DNA of 64,000 nucleotides from CAWJMD01 sp963845675. GTDB lineage: Bacteria > Actinomycetota > Actinomycetes > Actinomycetales > CAWJMD01. The stretch is taken from positions 124,001 to 188,000 of the forward strand of contig CAWJSX010000005.1 in the NCBI GenBank assembly GCA_963845675.1, in the 5' to 3' direction. A program made the translations under genes and the position numbers. Shown here piece by piece: positions 44,087-52,804 of this stretch. Under the pieces are notes generated by a model. The model searched no databases, was not told where the DNA came from, and was given only the letters and a program-made list of their open reading frames with translations. The number at the start of each line of letters is the position of its first letter. The first letter of the stretch is position 1.

Positions 44087-44574
44087 GTGGCACTGACGTT
44101 CGACCCCTTCCGCGAGATGGACAGGTCTGGCGAGCCAGCTACTGGCCCCGACGTCTGCGCATCCGGGAGCAGCTCGCGCTGGATGCCGATGGACCTGTAC
44201 CGCTCGGGCGACCACTACGTGGTCAACATCGACCTGCCGGGCGTCGACCCGGGTCGATCGACCTCGACGTGGACGCCAACACCCTGACGGTGCGTGCGGA
44301 ACGCACGCTGGGCGCGGACGAGTCCGCTCAGTGGCTGGCGCGCGAACGCCCGGCCGGCAGCTACATGCGTCAGCTGAGCCTCGGTGACGGGCTCGACGTC
44401 GACGGCATCCACGCCGCCTACGAGAACGGCGTGCTGTCGTTGACGATCCCGGTGGCCGAGGCGGCCAAGCCGCGCAAGATCCAGGTGCGGGCAAGCGGCC
44501 AGCGCTCGGAGATCGAGGGCAAGGAGACGATCTCCGGGAGGCGACCGCCGTCCGGCTCGGCTGCCACCGGCTGA
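44087..44574 (+). pseudogene. Hsp20 small heat shock protein, frameshifted
   Basis: GTG 44087, eight bases after AGGAGG, gives V-A-L-T-F-D-P-F-R-E-M-D-R. Two compensating shifts near 44125 and 44180 hide the linker; a third near 44255 leads to I-D-L-D-V-D-A-N-T-L-T-V-R-A-E-R and the alpha-crystallin end Y-E-N-G-V-L-S-L-T-I-P-V-A-E. Length of about 162 codons is normal. The product is a holdase chaperone, probably repressed by HrcA through the CIRCE-like site. Shifts in short runs suggest sequence error. Confidence 0.82.
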
Positions 44575-44588
44575 AGCCGGGCGGGGCA

Positions 44589-44617
44589 CCTCCCGGCCGC
44601 GGTGGGCGGCCGGGAGG
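44589..44617 (+). terminator. terminator after hsp20
   Basis: A perfect 12-bp stem CCTCCCGGCCGC/GCGGCCGGGAGG (44589-44600 and 44606-44617) with a five-base loop follows the stop codon by 14 bases. Confidence 0.8.
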
Positions 44618-44709
44618 CCACTCGTCCCGCGAATGCCACGGATGGGACGATCGCGCGCAGTGCGGCGGCTACGCTGTCGCCCGTCCGATCACCAGGGGGT
44701 TCCTCGCGC

Positions 44710-45414
44710 ATGTCCACCACGTCCGTGCGTCCGGCCGGGCTGACCTCGGCACTCGGACCTGGCGGCACCCGCCTGCCGACCACCCGCACCCGCCGTCCGA
44801 CGTTCGCTGCGCTCGCCGTGCTGCTGGTCCTCGTCGGCGCGCTGGCGAGCGCGTGGCTGGTCTACCGCAGCGGCAACCGCGTCGACGTGCTCGTCGCCGG
44901 CGGTGACATCCAGGCCGGTCAGAAGCTGACCGCGGACGACTTCTCCGTCGCCCGCGTCGCCACCGACGACGCCCCCGTGATCATCGCGTCAGCCCTGCCC
45001 AACTTCGTGGGCACATACGCCACCAGCACGATCCCCGAGGGCACGCTCCTGAACCGGGACCTGTTCCTCGCGGGCGACGTCGTCCCCGATGACGGCGTCG
45101 TCGTGGGCATGGTGCTCACCCCGCAGCAGCGACCGGCCCTCGACGTGAAGGCGGGCGACGTGGTGCGGCTGTACCTCGTGCCCCCCGACGAGGCAGGCGG
45201 CACCGTGCCCGGTGAGCCGGGCGACACGGTCGTGTCCGCCGTGCGCGTCGTCGAGGTCGGCCCGGCCAGCAGCGGCGCCCAGGGCCTCGCCGTCTCCGTG
45301 CTGGTCTCCAGCGGCGACTCCGGCAACGTCGTCGCCGCGTCGTCCGCCGGTCAGATCGCGCTGGCACGCCTGGCGGCGGGCACCGAGCCGACGATCGACC
45401 TGGTCCGGGAGTAG
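44710..45414 (+). CDS. SAF domain protein of the Tad pilus locus (CpaB-like)
   Basis: The product has 234 residues from ATG 44710. A basic N-terminus and one membrane segment (about 35-55) are followed by a SAF domain: V-L-V-A-G-G-D-I-Q-A-G-Q-K-L, P-E-G-T-L-L-N-R-D-L-F. In Tad systems the SAF protein CpaB/RcpC sits at the envelope with the secretion channel. It stands at the head of the pilus gene run, two bases before the CpaE gene. Confidence 0.8.
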   Translation: MSTTSVRPAGLTSALGPGGTRLPTTRTRRPTFAALAVLLVLVGALASAWLVYRSGNRVDVLVAGGDIQAGQKLTADDFSVARVATDDAPVIIASALPNFVGTYATSTIPEGTLLNRDLFLAGDVVPDDGVVVGMVLTPQQRPALDVKAGDVVRLYLVPPDEAGGTVPGEPGDTVVSAVRVVEVGPASSGAQGLAVSVLVSSGDSGNVVAASSAGQIALARLAAGTEPTIDLVRE

Positions 45415-45416
45415 CG

Positions 45417-46293
45417 GTGGGCGTCGTCACCCTGTTCGGGGCGAAGGGCGCCCCGGGCGTCACCACGACCGCCCTGCTGGCGGCCGCACTCTGGCCGCGG
45501 CCGTCGGTGCTGGTGGACGCCGACGCAGACGGCGGGGACGTCGCCCTGCGGCTTCCTCGCGCCGACGGCACCGCGATGGACCGTTCGCGCGGGCTCCTGA
45601 CCCTCCTGCCCCTGGCCCGGCGGGAGCTGGCCACGCACGTCGTGGCCGAGCACACCCAGACCGTCCTGGGTGGCGTCGAGGTCGTCGCGGGGCTGGCCGG
45701 GCCCGAGCAGGTCAACGCCGTCGGGCCGCTGTGGGGCTCGCTGGCCTCGGCCTTCCGGTCGATGCAGGACGCGGACGTGATCGTCGACGCCGGACGCCTG
45801 CACTCCCAGTCGGTCCAGCTGCCGCTCGCCCAGGAGTCGGACCTGGTGCTCTGCGTGCTGCGGCTCAGCGTGGCCGGCGTGATCCACAGCCGGGAGCGGC
45901 TCCGGGCGCTCGAGCCGGTGCTCCGCGCCTCCAGCGGGCGCAAGCCCCGGCTCGGCATCATCGTGATCGCCCCACCCGGCGCCGAGCGCGACGTCACCAG
46001 CGTCGCCGGCAGCATCACCGGCACCGTCCCGGGCACCGAGATGTTCGGCCAGCCTCTCCGAGGACGCGGCCGGCGCCCGCCTGTTCATGGGGGATCCCGT
46101 GAGCCGGCCCGAACGGACCCTGCTCGTGCGCAGCGGCCGCCGCGTGGTGGACGCCGTCGTGGGCTCGATGCCGGTGCCGGCCCTGCCGGTGGCCGCCGTC
46201 CCGCCGCCTGGCGACGACGCCCCGGCCGAGAAGTCTGCCGCGACCCGCCGTTCCCTGCGCGGTGGCCAGAGCCGTCGGGGAGCCCGCGGATGA
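45417..46293 (+). pseudogene. CpaE/TadZ-like MinD-type ATPase, one frameshift
   Basis: GTG 45417 starts V-T-L-F-G-A-K-G-A-P-G-V-T-T, a deviant Walker A with an early lysine, and V-L-V-D-A-D-A-D-G-G-D Walker A-prime/B region. Near 46050-46056 one extra base shifts the frame, and the rest runs on to G-D-P-V-S-R-P-E-R-T ending at 46293, four bases into tadA. CpaE/TadZ proteins locate the Tad machine at the pole. Sequence error is likely because length is otherwise normal (292 codons). Confidence 0.75.
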
Positions 46294-47603
46294 GCATCGA
46301 CAACGAGCTGGTCCGGCTGCTGCGCTCCCGCGTGGCCCAGCGTCTCAACCAGCAACGGCGTCGCGACGAGGTCGCCGGCCGCGCGGCGATGAGCGCCGAG
46401 GACGAGCGCCAGTTCGCCCGCTCCCTCATCGTCCAGGTGCTGGAGGACCACGCGCGGAGCGAGATCGTCGCCGGCAAGACGCCTCCGACCGCGGACGAGG
46501 AGGAGCACACCGCCGCCGCCATCCACGCGGCCCTGTTCGGCGTCGGGCGCCTCCAGCCCCTGCTCGAGGACCCGGAGGTCGAGAACATCGACATCAACGG
46601 GTGCGACAACGTGTTCGTCGGCTACGCGGACGGTCGCGAGGAGATGCATCCCCCGGTCGCCGACTCCGACGAGGACCTGATCGAGCTCATCCAGGTGCTC
46701 GCCGCCAACGTCGGTCTCACCAGCCGGCCCTTCGACTCGGCCAACCCCCAGCTCGACCTGCGCCTGCCCGACGGCTCCCGCCTCTCCGCGGTGATGGGCG
46801 TCTGCGCGCGACCGTCCCTCAGCATCAGGCGGTCTCGCCTCGGCAAGGTCTTCCTCTCCGACCTCGTCGGCACCGGCACCATGACCGAGGAGATGGCGTC
46901 GTTCCTGCGGGCTGCCGTCCTGGCCCGCAAGAACGTGATGATCGCGGGAGCCACGAACGCCGGGAAGACGACGCTGCTGCGCGCCCTCGCCAACGAGATC
47001 CCTCCGGTGGAGCGACTCGTCACGGTCGAGCGGTCGATGGAGCTGGGCCTCGAGCACTTCGACGACCTGCACCCCAACGTGGTCGCGTTCGAGGAGCGCC
47101 TCCCCAACTCCGAGGGCGCCGGCGGCGTCAGCATGGCCGAGCTGGTGCGGCGCAGCCTGCGCATGAACCCCAGCCGCGTGATCGTCGGCGAGGTCCTCGG
47201 CGACGAGATCGTCACGATGCTCAACGCCATGAGCCAGGGCAACGACGGGTCCCTGTCGACGATCCACGCGAACTCGTCGATGGAGGTCTTCAACCGCATC
47301 GGCACCTACGCCCTGCAGGCGGAGGAGAACCTGCCGGTCGAGGCGACGCACATGCTCATCGCCGGCTCGATCAACTTCGTCGTGTTCGTGCGGAAGCGCA
47401 ACGACTACGACAGCGGCGGCGTGCTCAGGCGCCAGATCGAGTCGGTCCGCGAGGTCACCGGCGTGGACGGCCGGGTCCTCTCCAGCGAGGTCTTCGCCAC
47501 CCCGGCCGGCGGCGGCCCTGCCCGCGCGCACGCGGCGATCGAGTGCATCGACGAACTCGTCCAGCAAGGCTACGAGCCCGCCACCCTGGGGCGTTGGGCG
47601 TGA
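46290..47603 (+). CDS. tadA: TadA/VirB11-type secretion ATPase
   Basis: The product has 437 residues from ATG 46290 (ATGA overlap). The N-terminal domain is followed by the ATPase: Walker A G-A-T-N-A-G-K-T-T (about 219-227), Asp box, Walker B R-V-I-V-G-E-V-L, and histidine box S-T-I-H-A-N-S. It powers Flp pilus assembly as a hexamer at the inner membrane. Confidence 0.93.
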   Translation: MSIDNELVRLLRSRVAQRLNQQRRRDEVAGRAAMSAEDERQFARSLIVQVLEDHARSEIVAGKTPPTADEEEHTAAAIHAALFGVGRLQPLLEDPEVENIDINGCDNVFVGYADGREEMHPPVADSDEDLIELIQVLAANVGLTSRPFDSANPQLDLRLPDGSRLSAVMGVCARPSLSIRRSRLGKVFLSDLVGTGTMTEEMASFLRAAVLARKNVMIAGATNAGKTTLLRALANEIPPVERLVTVERSMELGLEHFDDLHPNVVAFEERLPNSEGAGGVSMAELVRRSLRMNPSRVIVGEVLGDEIVTMLNAMSQGNDGSLSTIHANSSMEVFNRIGTYALQAEENLPVEATHMLIAGSINFVVFVRKRNDYDSGGVLRRQIESVREVTGVDGRVLSSEVFATPAGGGPARAHAAIECIDELVQQGYEPATLGRWA

Positions 47604-48490
47604 CGGGCGGCACGACGCTGCTCGCCCTGCTGACCGGAGCGGTCCTCGGCCTGGGGCTCTTCGCGGCCGTGCTGGCCGTCACGGGCGTGCCCGCCCGCGA
47701 CCCGTCCAAGCCCCCGCTGTTCCGCGGCACCGTGGGAGGCCGGCCGATCAGCCAGCGCGCGCTGGCGGGCGCGCTGGCCGGCGTCGCCACGCTCGCCCTG
47801 ACCCGCTGGCCGGTGATCGCCGTGGCCGCGGTGCTGCTGGTGACCTTCTGGGACCGCATCGTCGGCTCGTCGAAGGCCGAGCAGGTCGGCATCGCCCGGC
47901 TCGAGGCGCTCGCCACCTGGACCGAGTCGCTGCGCGACACCATCGCCGGCGCCATCGGGCTCGAGCAGGCGATCCCCTCCAGCGTCGCCGCGACGCCGCC
48001 GGTGATCCGGCCGGCGCTCAACCTGCTCGTCGACCGCCTGCGCATCCGCGAGCCGCTGCCGAACGCCCTGCTCGCCTTCGCCGACGAGCTCGACGACCCG
48101 AGCGCCGACACGGTCGTCGCAGCCCTCGTGCTCAACTCCCGCCTGCGGGGACCCGGTCTGCACGACGTCCTCTCCGCATTGGCGAGGTCGACCCGCGAGG
48201 AGCTGGACATGCGTCGCCGCGTCGAGGCAGGTCGCCGCAGCATCCGGCGGAGCGTGCGGATCGTGCTCGCGATCGTCCTCGGTGTCGGCGGCCTCCTCGC
48301 CGTGCTCAACCGGGCCTACGTCGAGCCCTACAACAGCCTCGTCGGCCAGCTCGTGCTCCTGCTCGTGGCGCTCCTGTTCCTCGCCGGGCTGCTGTGGCTG
48401 CGCAAGCTGGCCCGCCCCGTGACCGCCGAACGCTTCCTCGTGGTGGCGTCGCTCGACCGCGACCAGGCGCTGCGCGAGGCTGGCGCATGA
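47600..48490 (+). CDS. tadB: TadB-like type II secretion F-domain membrane protein
   Basis: The product has 296 residues from GTG 47600, overlapping tadA by four bases. It has two N-terminal and two C-terminal membrane segments with a T2SSF cytoplasmic domain between (W-T-E-S-L-R-D-T-I-A-G-A-I-G-L-E-Q-A-I). With TadC it forms the inner-membrane platform of the pilus. Confidence 0.88.
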   Translation: MTGGTTLLALLTGAVLGLGLFAAVLAVTGVPARDPSKPPLFRGTVGGRPISQRALAGALAGVATLALTRWPVIAVAAVLLVTFWDRIVGSSKAEQVGIARLEALATWTESLRDTIAGAIGLEQAIPSSVAATPPVIRPALNLLVDRLRIREPLPNALLAFADELDDPSADTVVAALVLNSRLRGPGLHDVLSALARSTREELDMRRRVEAGRRSIRRSVRIVLAIVLGVGGLLAVLNRAYVEPYNSLVGQLVLLLVALLFLAGLLWLRKLARPVTAERFLVVASLDRDQALREAGA

Positions 48491-49419
48491 TCGTCGAGTC
48501 GCTGCTCACCGGCGCAGTCGCCGGCCTCGGCCTGTACGCCCTGGTGCGGGTGTTCGTCCGCCCGAGACCGGGGATCGGCGCGCTCGTCGCGCGCATCGAC
48601 TCCGGCCAGCGCTCGATGCGCACCCACACCGTGAGCGAGGCGGAGCGTCCCGCGAGCGGTGTCACGGGCGCCGTCGAGGGCCTGCAGAGCCGCATCGCCG
48701 ACTGGGTCGAGGTACGTGCCGCCGAACGCCAGTGGGACGTGGGACGCACCCGCAGCGACCTCGCGGTGATGAACCGGACCATCGGGCAGTTCATCGCGAC
48801 CAAGGTGCTGCTGGGTCTCGGCCTCTTCCTGCTCGGGCCGGTGGTGTGGGCGGTGCTCCGCGTCTCCGGGGCCCCGCTGCCCGCCGCCGCCCCTGTCGTG
48901 CTCGCCCTGGCGCTCGGCCTGTTCGGCTTCTTCGTGCCCGACCTGGCGCTCCGAGGCGAGGCCGATCAGCGGCGCCGCGACTTCCGGCGCGTGGTCGGTG
49001 CCTTCCTCGACCTGGTTGCGATGAACCTGGCCGGCGGACGGGGCCTGCCCGAGGCGCTGCTCGCCGCGTCGACGATCAGCGACCACTGGAGCCTCGTGCG
49101 CATCCGCCAGTCGCTCGCGAACGCCCGGCTGTTCGGCACCACGCCCTGGGCGGCCCTCGGCGAGCTCGGCGAGGAGCTGGGCATCGAGGAGCTGCGGGAC
49201 ATGTCCGGCGCCCTCGGCCTGGCCGCCGACGACGGAGCCAAGATCCGCGCGTCGCTCTCGGCGCGTGCCGCGACGCTGCGACGCAAGGAGATGAGCGACG
49301 AGGAGGGGCAGGCAGGGGAGCGCTCGCAGTCCATGCTCGTCGCCCAGATGCTGATCTGTGCGGCCTTCCTCGTATTCCTGGCATACCCTGCTGTCGCGCA
49401 GCTGCTGGCCAACCGGTGA
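48487..49419 (+). CDS. tadC: TadC-like type II secretion F-domain membrane protein
   Basis: The product has 310 residues from ATG 48487, overlapping tadB by four bases. The order is one N-terminal segment, a cytoplasmic loop, two segments near 100-155, and the T2SSF domain (F-L-D-L-V-A-M-N-L-A-G-G-R-G-L-P-E-A-L), then a final segment. It is the partner of TadB. Confidence 0.88.
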   Translation: MIVESLLTGAVAGLGLYALVRVFVRPRPGIGALVARIDSGQRSMRTHTVSEAERPASGVTGAVEGLQSRIADWVEVRAAERQWDVGRTRSDLAVMNRTIGQFIATKVLLGLGLFLLGPVVWAVLRVSGAPLPAAAPVVLALALGLFGFFVPDLALRGEADQRRRDFRRVVGAFLDLVAMNLAGGRGLPEALLAASTISDHWSLVRIRQSLANARLFGTTPWAALGELGEELGIEELRDMSGALGLAADDGAKIRASLSARAATLRRKEMSDEEGQAGERSQSMLVAQMLICAAFLVFLAYPAVAQLLANR

Positions 49420-49456
49420 GCTGTCACGAGGTCACGAGCGACATGGAGTGGACGAG

Positions 49457-49669
49457 ATGACGATGCGGGCTGTGCGTGAGCGCTGGGTGGCCGTCCTCGC
49501 CCGAGGACGCGACCTCGGGGCCTCGGCCCTGGAGTGGGCGATCATCGCGGCCGTCGTCGTGGTGGCGGCGTCGGTGATCGGTGGCGTGATCTACAACATC
49601 GTGGACACCAAGAGCACCCAGCTGGAGCAGTGCGCGAACCAGCCCATCGGCTCAGCCGGCTGCCAGTAG
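49457..49669 (+). CDS. Flp-type pilin-like protein
   Basis: The product has 70 residues from ATG 49457, with GGAG eight bases upstream. G-A-S-A-L-E-W-A-I-I-A-A-V-V-V-V-A is a class III prepilin cleavage site with Glu at +5 followed by the hydrophobic N-terminal helix. The mature chain of about 50 residues ends with two cysteines. It is the likely major pilin. No TadV prepilin peptidase is seen in the window. Confidence 0.75.
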   Translation: MTMRAVRERWVAVLARGRDLGASALEWAIIAAVVVVAASVIGGVIYNIVDTKSTQLEQCANQPIGSAGCQ

Positions 49670-49673
49670 GCGG

Positions 49674-50138
49674 ATGTCCCGCCTGCACGGGCTCCCGGGG
49701 CTCCAGCGGCTCCAGCGGCTCCAGCGACTCCGGGGGGTCCGGCGAGACGACACCGGCGCCAGCGCGCTCGAGCTGGCCCTCGTGGCCCCGGCACTGCTGC
49801 TGCTGATCTTCTTCGGCATCCAGGCCGGCCTCTTCTACTACGGCCAGACCGTGGCGGTGCAGTCCGCGCGGGAGGGGGTCTCGCTGGTGCGGCTCGCCCA
49901 GGACGAGGCGCAGGCCGCCGAGCTCACTCCGCTGGCCGAGCAGAAGGCGGAGGGGTTCGCCGCCGCGGTCGGGCGCGAGTCGCTCCTCGATCCGGAGGCC
50001 GTCGTCGACTACGACGCCGCCACGGGTCGTGTGTCCGTCGAGGTGACAGGACGGGTCATCACGCTGGTGCCGGGCCTCGACCTGACCGTCACCCAGCAGG
50101 CGTTCGGCGAGATCGAGCGCTTCGAGGGGGACCGGTGA
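49674..50138 (+). CDS. TadE-like pseudopilin
   Basis: The product has 154 residues. After a short head containing a 9-bp tandem repeat that codes for repeated L-Q-R (about 49698-49730), G-A-S-A-L-E-L-A-L-V-A-P-A-L-L-L-L is the TadE signal helix with Glu at +5. The rest is a small exported domain. It is the first of three TadE/G-like genes in a row. Confidence 0.8.
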   Translation: MSRLHGLPGLQRLQRLQRLRGVRRDDTGASALELALVAPALLLLIFFGIQAGLFYYGQTVAVQSAREGVSLVRLAQDEAQAAELTPLAEQKAEGFAAAVGRESLLDPEAVVDYDAATGRVSVEVTGRVITLVPGLDLTVTQQAFGEIERFEGDR

Positions 50139-50554
50139 CGCGGCGGCACGGCGCGCGCGACGGCGGGGCGATCGCCATCGAGCTGGTGATCCTCTTCCCG
50201 ATGCTGCTGCTCCTGATCGCCCTCATGGCGGCGTACGGGCGACTCGGGCTCGTCAACGGCAACTTCGACTCCGGCGTGCGGGACGCGACGCGGTCGGCCA
50301 CGCAGGCGCGCGACGCGGGCGACGCCCAGCGCGTCGCCGAGCAGGCGCTGCGCACCGCCATCCAGGGGATCTCCCGGCCGTGCCTCGACACCCTCGAGGT
50401 CGACCCCATCCCGGTGTTCGAGCCGGGGCGGCCCCTGACGGTCACGGCGCGATGCAGCTACCCGCTCTCCGACCTGGCGGTCGGCATGCCCGGCTCCGTG
50501 ACCCTGGAGTCGGAGTTCACCAGCCCGCTGGACCCGAACCGGGGTGTCCGGTGA
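50135..50554 (+). CDS. TadE-like pseudopilin
   Basis: The product has 139 residues from GTG 50135, overlapping the previous gene by four bases. G-A-I-A-I-E-L-V-I-L-F-P-M-L-L-L-L is the prepilin-like signal with Glu at +5. The exported part has two cysteines. It is probably a minor pilin needed for Flp pilus assembly. Confidence 0.8.
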   Translation: MTRRHGARDGGAIAIELVILFPMLLLLIALMAAYGRLGLVNGNFDSGVRDATRSATQARDAGDAQRVAEQALRTAIQGISRPCLDTLEVDPIPVFEPGRPLTVTARCSYPLSDLAVGMPGSVTLESEFTSPLDPNRGVR

Positions 50555-51024
50555 GGCGGCGACTCGAGGCAGCAGGCGGGGACCGGGGTTCGATCGCACC
50601 CGCCGTCCCGATCCTCGCGCTGATCCTGCTCCTGCTGGGTGGACTCGTGCTGGACGCCTCGCGCCAGCTCAACGCCCGTGGTCGCGCCGTCGGGTACGCC
50701 GAGGAGGCCGCGCGGGCAGGGGCCGGCGCGATCCGCCTCGACCAGGTGGAGCTGATGCTCGACGAGGACGAGGCGCAGGACCGGGTCGACCGGTACTGCG
50801 CCGACGTGATGGCCTCCGGCGCCGTGACCCGCTGCTACGCCACGGGTTTCAGCCCGGTCTCGTCGACCGACCCGCGACGGATCGTCGTGGAGACCCGGGT
50901 GGAGCTGAGGATCCCGGCGACCCTGCTCGGGCTGGTCGGGGTCACGACCCTCGGGGCCTCCGGGGACGGGCGCGCCCGCCCCTACGACGGCGTGGACACG
51001 GCCGACCTGCCCGTCGTGCCGTGA
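50551..51024 (+). CDS. TadG-like pilus assembly protein
   Basis: The product has 157 residues from GTG 50551, again overlapping by four bases. A short basic head precedes R-G-S-I-A-P-A-V-P-I-L-A-L-I-L-L-L-L-G-G, a TadG-type helix without the +5 Glu. The rest is extracytoplasmic with two cysteines. The three genes are translationally coupled. Confidence 0.75.
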   Translation: MRRRLEAAGGDRGSIAPAVPILALILLLLGGLVLDASRQLNARGRAVGYAEEAARAGAGAIRLDQVELMLDEDEAQDRVDRYCADVMASGAVTRCYATGFSPVSSTDPRRIVVETRVELRIPATLLGLVGVTTLGASGDGRARPYDGVDTADLPVVP

Positions 51025-51131
51025 CCCCGGCGGGCGACGGCCGTTGTCCAGTTGTCGTCAAGGGTCGCCGTCGGACCGCCGGTCCCGGTACCGTGACCGG
51101 CAGTTCGTGGGGGATTGTGAGGGAGGGTGAC

Positions 51132-51756
51132 GTGACGGGAGACGCTCCGGCACGCCGTCGAGCACGCCGTCGGTCGTGCCTCACGGCGTTGGCGGCGGCA
51201 CTCGCCGCTCGGCACGGGTGGCTGCGCAGCGAGCAGCCCGGACCCCGGGTCGGTCGACCCGCCCACCGCCTCCGCGTCGACGCAGACGAGCCCCGAACCG
51301 TCGCCCGAGACGACTTCGTCCACGCCGCTGTCGCCCCTCGAGGACGACCCCGCGGTGCAGGCACTCCGCGACTACTACGCCGGTGTCGCCACGGCGATCA
51401 ACGCCTGGGACTTCACAGTGCCCGAGCTCACCGAGCACGCCGCGCCCGCCCTCGTGTCGGCGCTGCCCGAGCGCGTGGCGGTGGAGAAGGGCCGGCAGTG
51501 GCCCGGGCCGGTCCCGTTCACCCCGGTCGAGATCGTCGTCGACACCCCGGAGCGCAAGGACGTGCTCTTCTGCGCCCAGGACGACGGCTTCAGCCGTGTC
51601 CCCGGGGAGTCCACGCCGGCCGCGCCGCGGACGGTGCTCCCGGGGCTGGCGAGCCTGTCCCCGGGCGGCGACGGCTGGATCGTCGACGAGATCTACCAGC
51701 AGGCGTCCGAGACGCTCGACTGCAGCACCATCGAGGTGCGGGAGGTGCCGTTTTGA
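51132..51756 (+). pseudogene. lipoprotein, one frameshift near the signal peptide
   Basis: GTG 51132 gives a basic head and S-C-L-T-A-L-A-A-A-L-A-A. Near 51205 one base shift leads into the frame with G-T-G-G-C-A-A-S (lipobox cysteine), a Ser/Thr/Pro-rich linker, and a globular part with L-R-D-Y-Y-A-G-V-A-T-A-I-N-A-W-D to TGA 51756. Two cysteine-containing motifs (L-F-C-A-Q-D-D, L-D-C-S-T-I) may form a disulphide. It is a Tad-locus lipoprotein of unknown role. Confidence 0.65.
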
Positions 51757-52727
51757 ACCGCGTCGTGACCGTGGCGGCCGCCGTGGCGGCCGCGCTGCTG
51801 CTCGCCGTGCCCCCGGCCGGCGCCGGCGGCATGGGCCAGGCGCCGCCCGCCGAACCCCGACCCTCAGGGCCGCCGGTGAGCGGGACGACCCCGCCCCGGC
51901 AGGAGGGCACCAACCAGCCGGCGACCGCCCAGGTGCGCACCTGCAGCCTCTACGCGGGCGACGGCACCTACGGCATGACCTGCCGCGGCGGGACGGGGGA
52001 CTCGGCCACGTACGCGGAGATCCTCGGCGGCGAGGCTGTGCCGGACTGCTGGCACGAGGACGTGCTCCCGGGCTTCGAGCCGCCGGAGGTGAAGGAGGAG
52101 CTCCCTCGCGGCGGGAGGTGGTACCTGAGGACCTGCCTCACCGGTGGCATCGACCCCGAGACCAAGGTCGGGAACGGTGAGCTGACCTTCTCGCAGACCC
52201 CCGAGTACGTGGCGCCGCCGGACCGTCCGATCGACCTGCTGCCCGGCCAGCAGATCATCGTGTCCGGCCAGCGCAACACGCGTCAGATCCCCGAGCCCTT
52301 CGTGCAGCCCTCGCCGTCGGCCAAGCCGCGCGTGGGTCAGGACCTGGCCTTCTACGTGCCGGAGTCCAACACGTCCGGCGCCACGATCACCGTGCGCGGC
52401 CCCGGGATCGGCACCGTGCAGATGCGCGCGCGGATGACCGACCTCACGGTGTGGCCGAAGGGCACGGCGAGCCCCGTGGTCTCCTGCCCCGGCGGCGGCC
52501 TCGAGGTCACGAGGACGGACACGCGTGACGCTCTTCCGAACGCCTGCTGGTGGCGGTTCGACCGCTCGAGCGCCAACCAGCCCAACAACCGGTACCCGAT
52601 GCAGGTCCAGGCGGGCTGGGTCGTCGAGTACAACGCCGACGGGGCCTGGCAGACGCTCGGCACGTTCACCAAGGAGCAGGGGATCCTGCAGCGCGTCGTC
52701 GAGGTGCAGACGATCGTCGTCCCCTGA
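51753..52727 (+). CDS. secreted protein of the Tad locus
   Basis: The product has 324 residues. TTG 51753, seven bases after GGAGG and overlapping the lipoprotein stop, starts a signal peptide ending P-P-A-G-A-G-G. The mature chain is Pro-rich at first, then contains six or more cysteines (R-T-C-S-L, M-T-C-R, D-C-W-H, R-T-C-L, S-C-P, A-C-W-W) in a probable beta domain. I do not recognise a family; its position suggests a surface component of the pilus. Confidence 0.65.
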   Translation: MNRVVTVAAAVAAALLLAVPPAGAGGMGQAPPAEPRPSGPPVSGTTPPRQEGTNQPATAQVRTCSLYAGDGTYGMTCRGGTGDSATYAEILGGEAVPDCWHEDVLPGFEPPEVKEELPRGGRWYLRTCLTGGIDPETKVGNGELTFSQTPEYVAPPDRPIDLLPGQQIIVSGQRNTRQIPEPFVQPSPSAKPRVGQDLAFYVPESNTSGATITVRGPGIGTVQMRARMTDLTVWPKGTASPVVSCPGGGLEVTRTDTRDALPNACWWRFDRSSANQPNNRYPMQVQAGWVVEYNADGAWQTLGTFTKEQGILQRVVEVQTIVVP

Positions 52728-52804
52728 GCCGGGCACGACCGACAGCGCCACGCGAGCAGGAGATGAGCCACGATGAACACGTCACGACCGGAGGGGGAGA
52801 CGTC

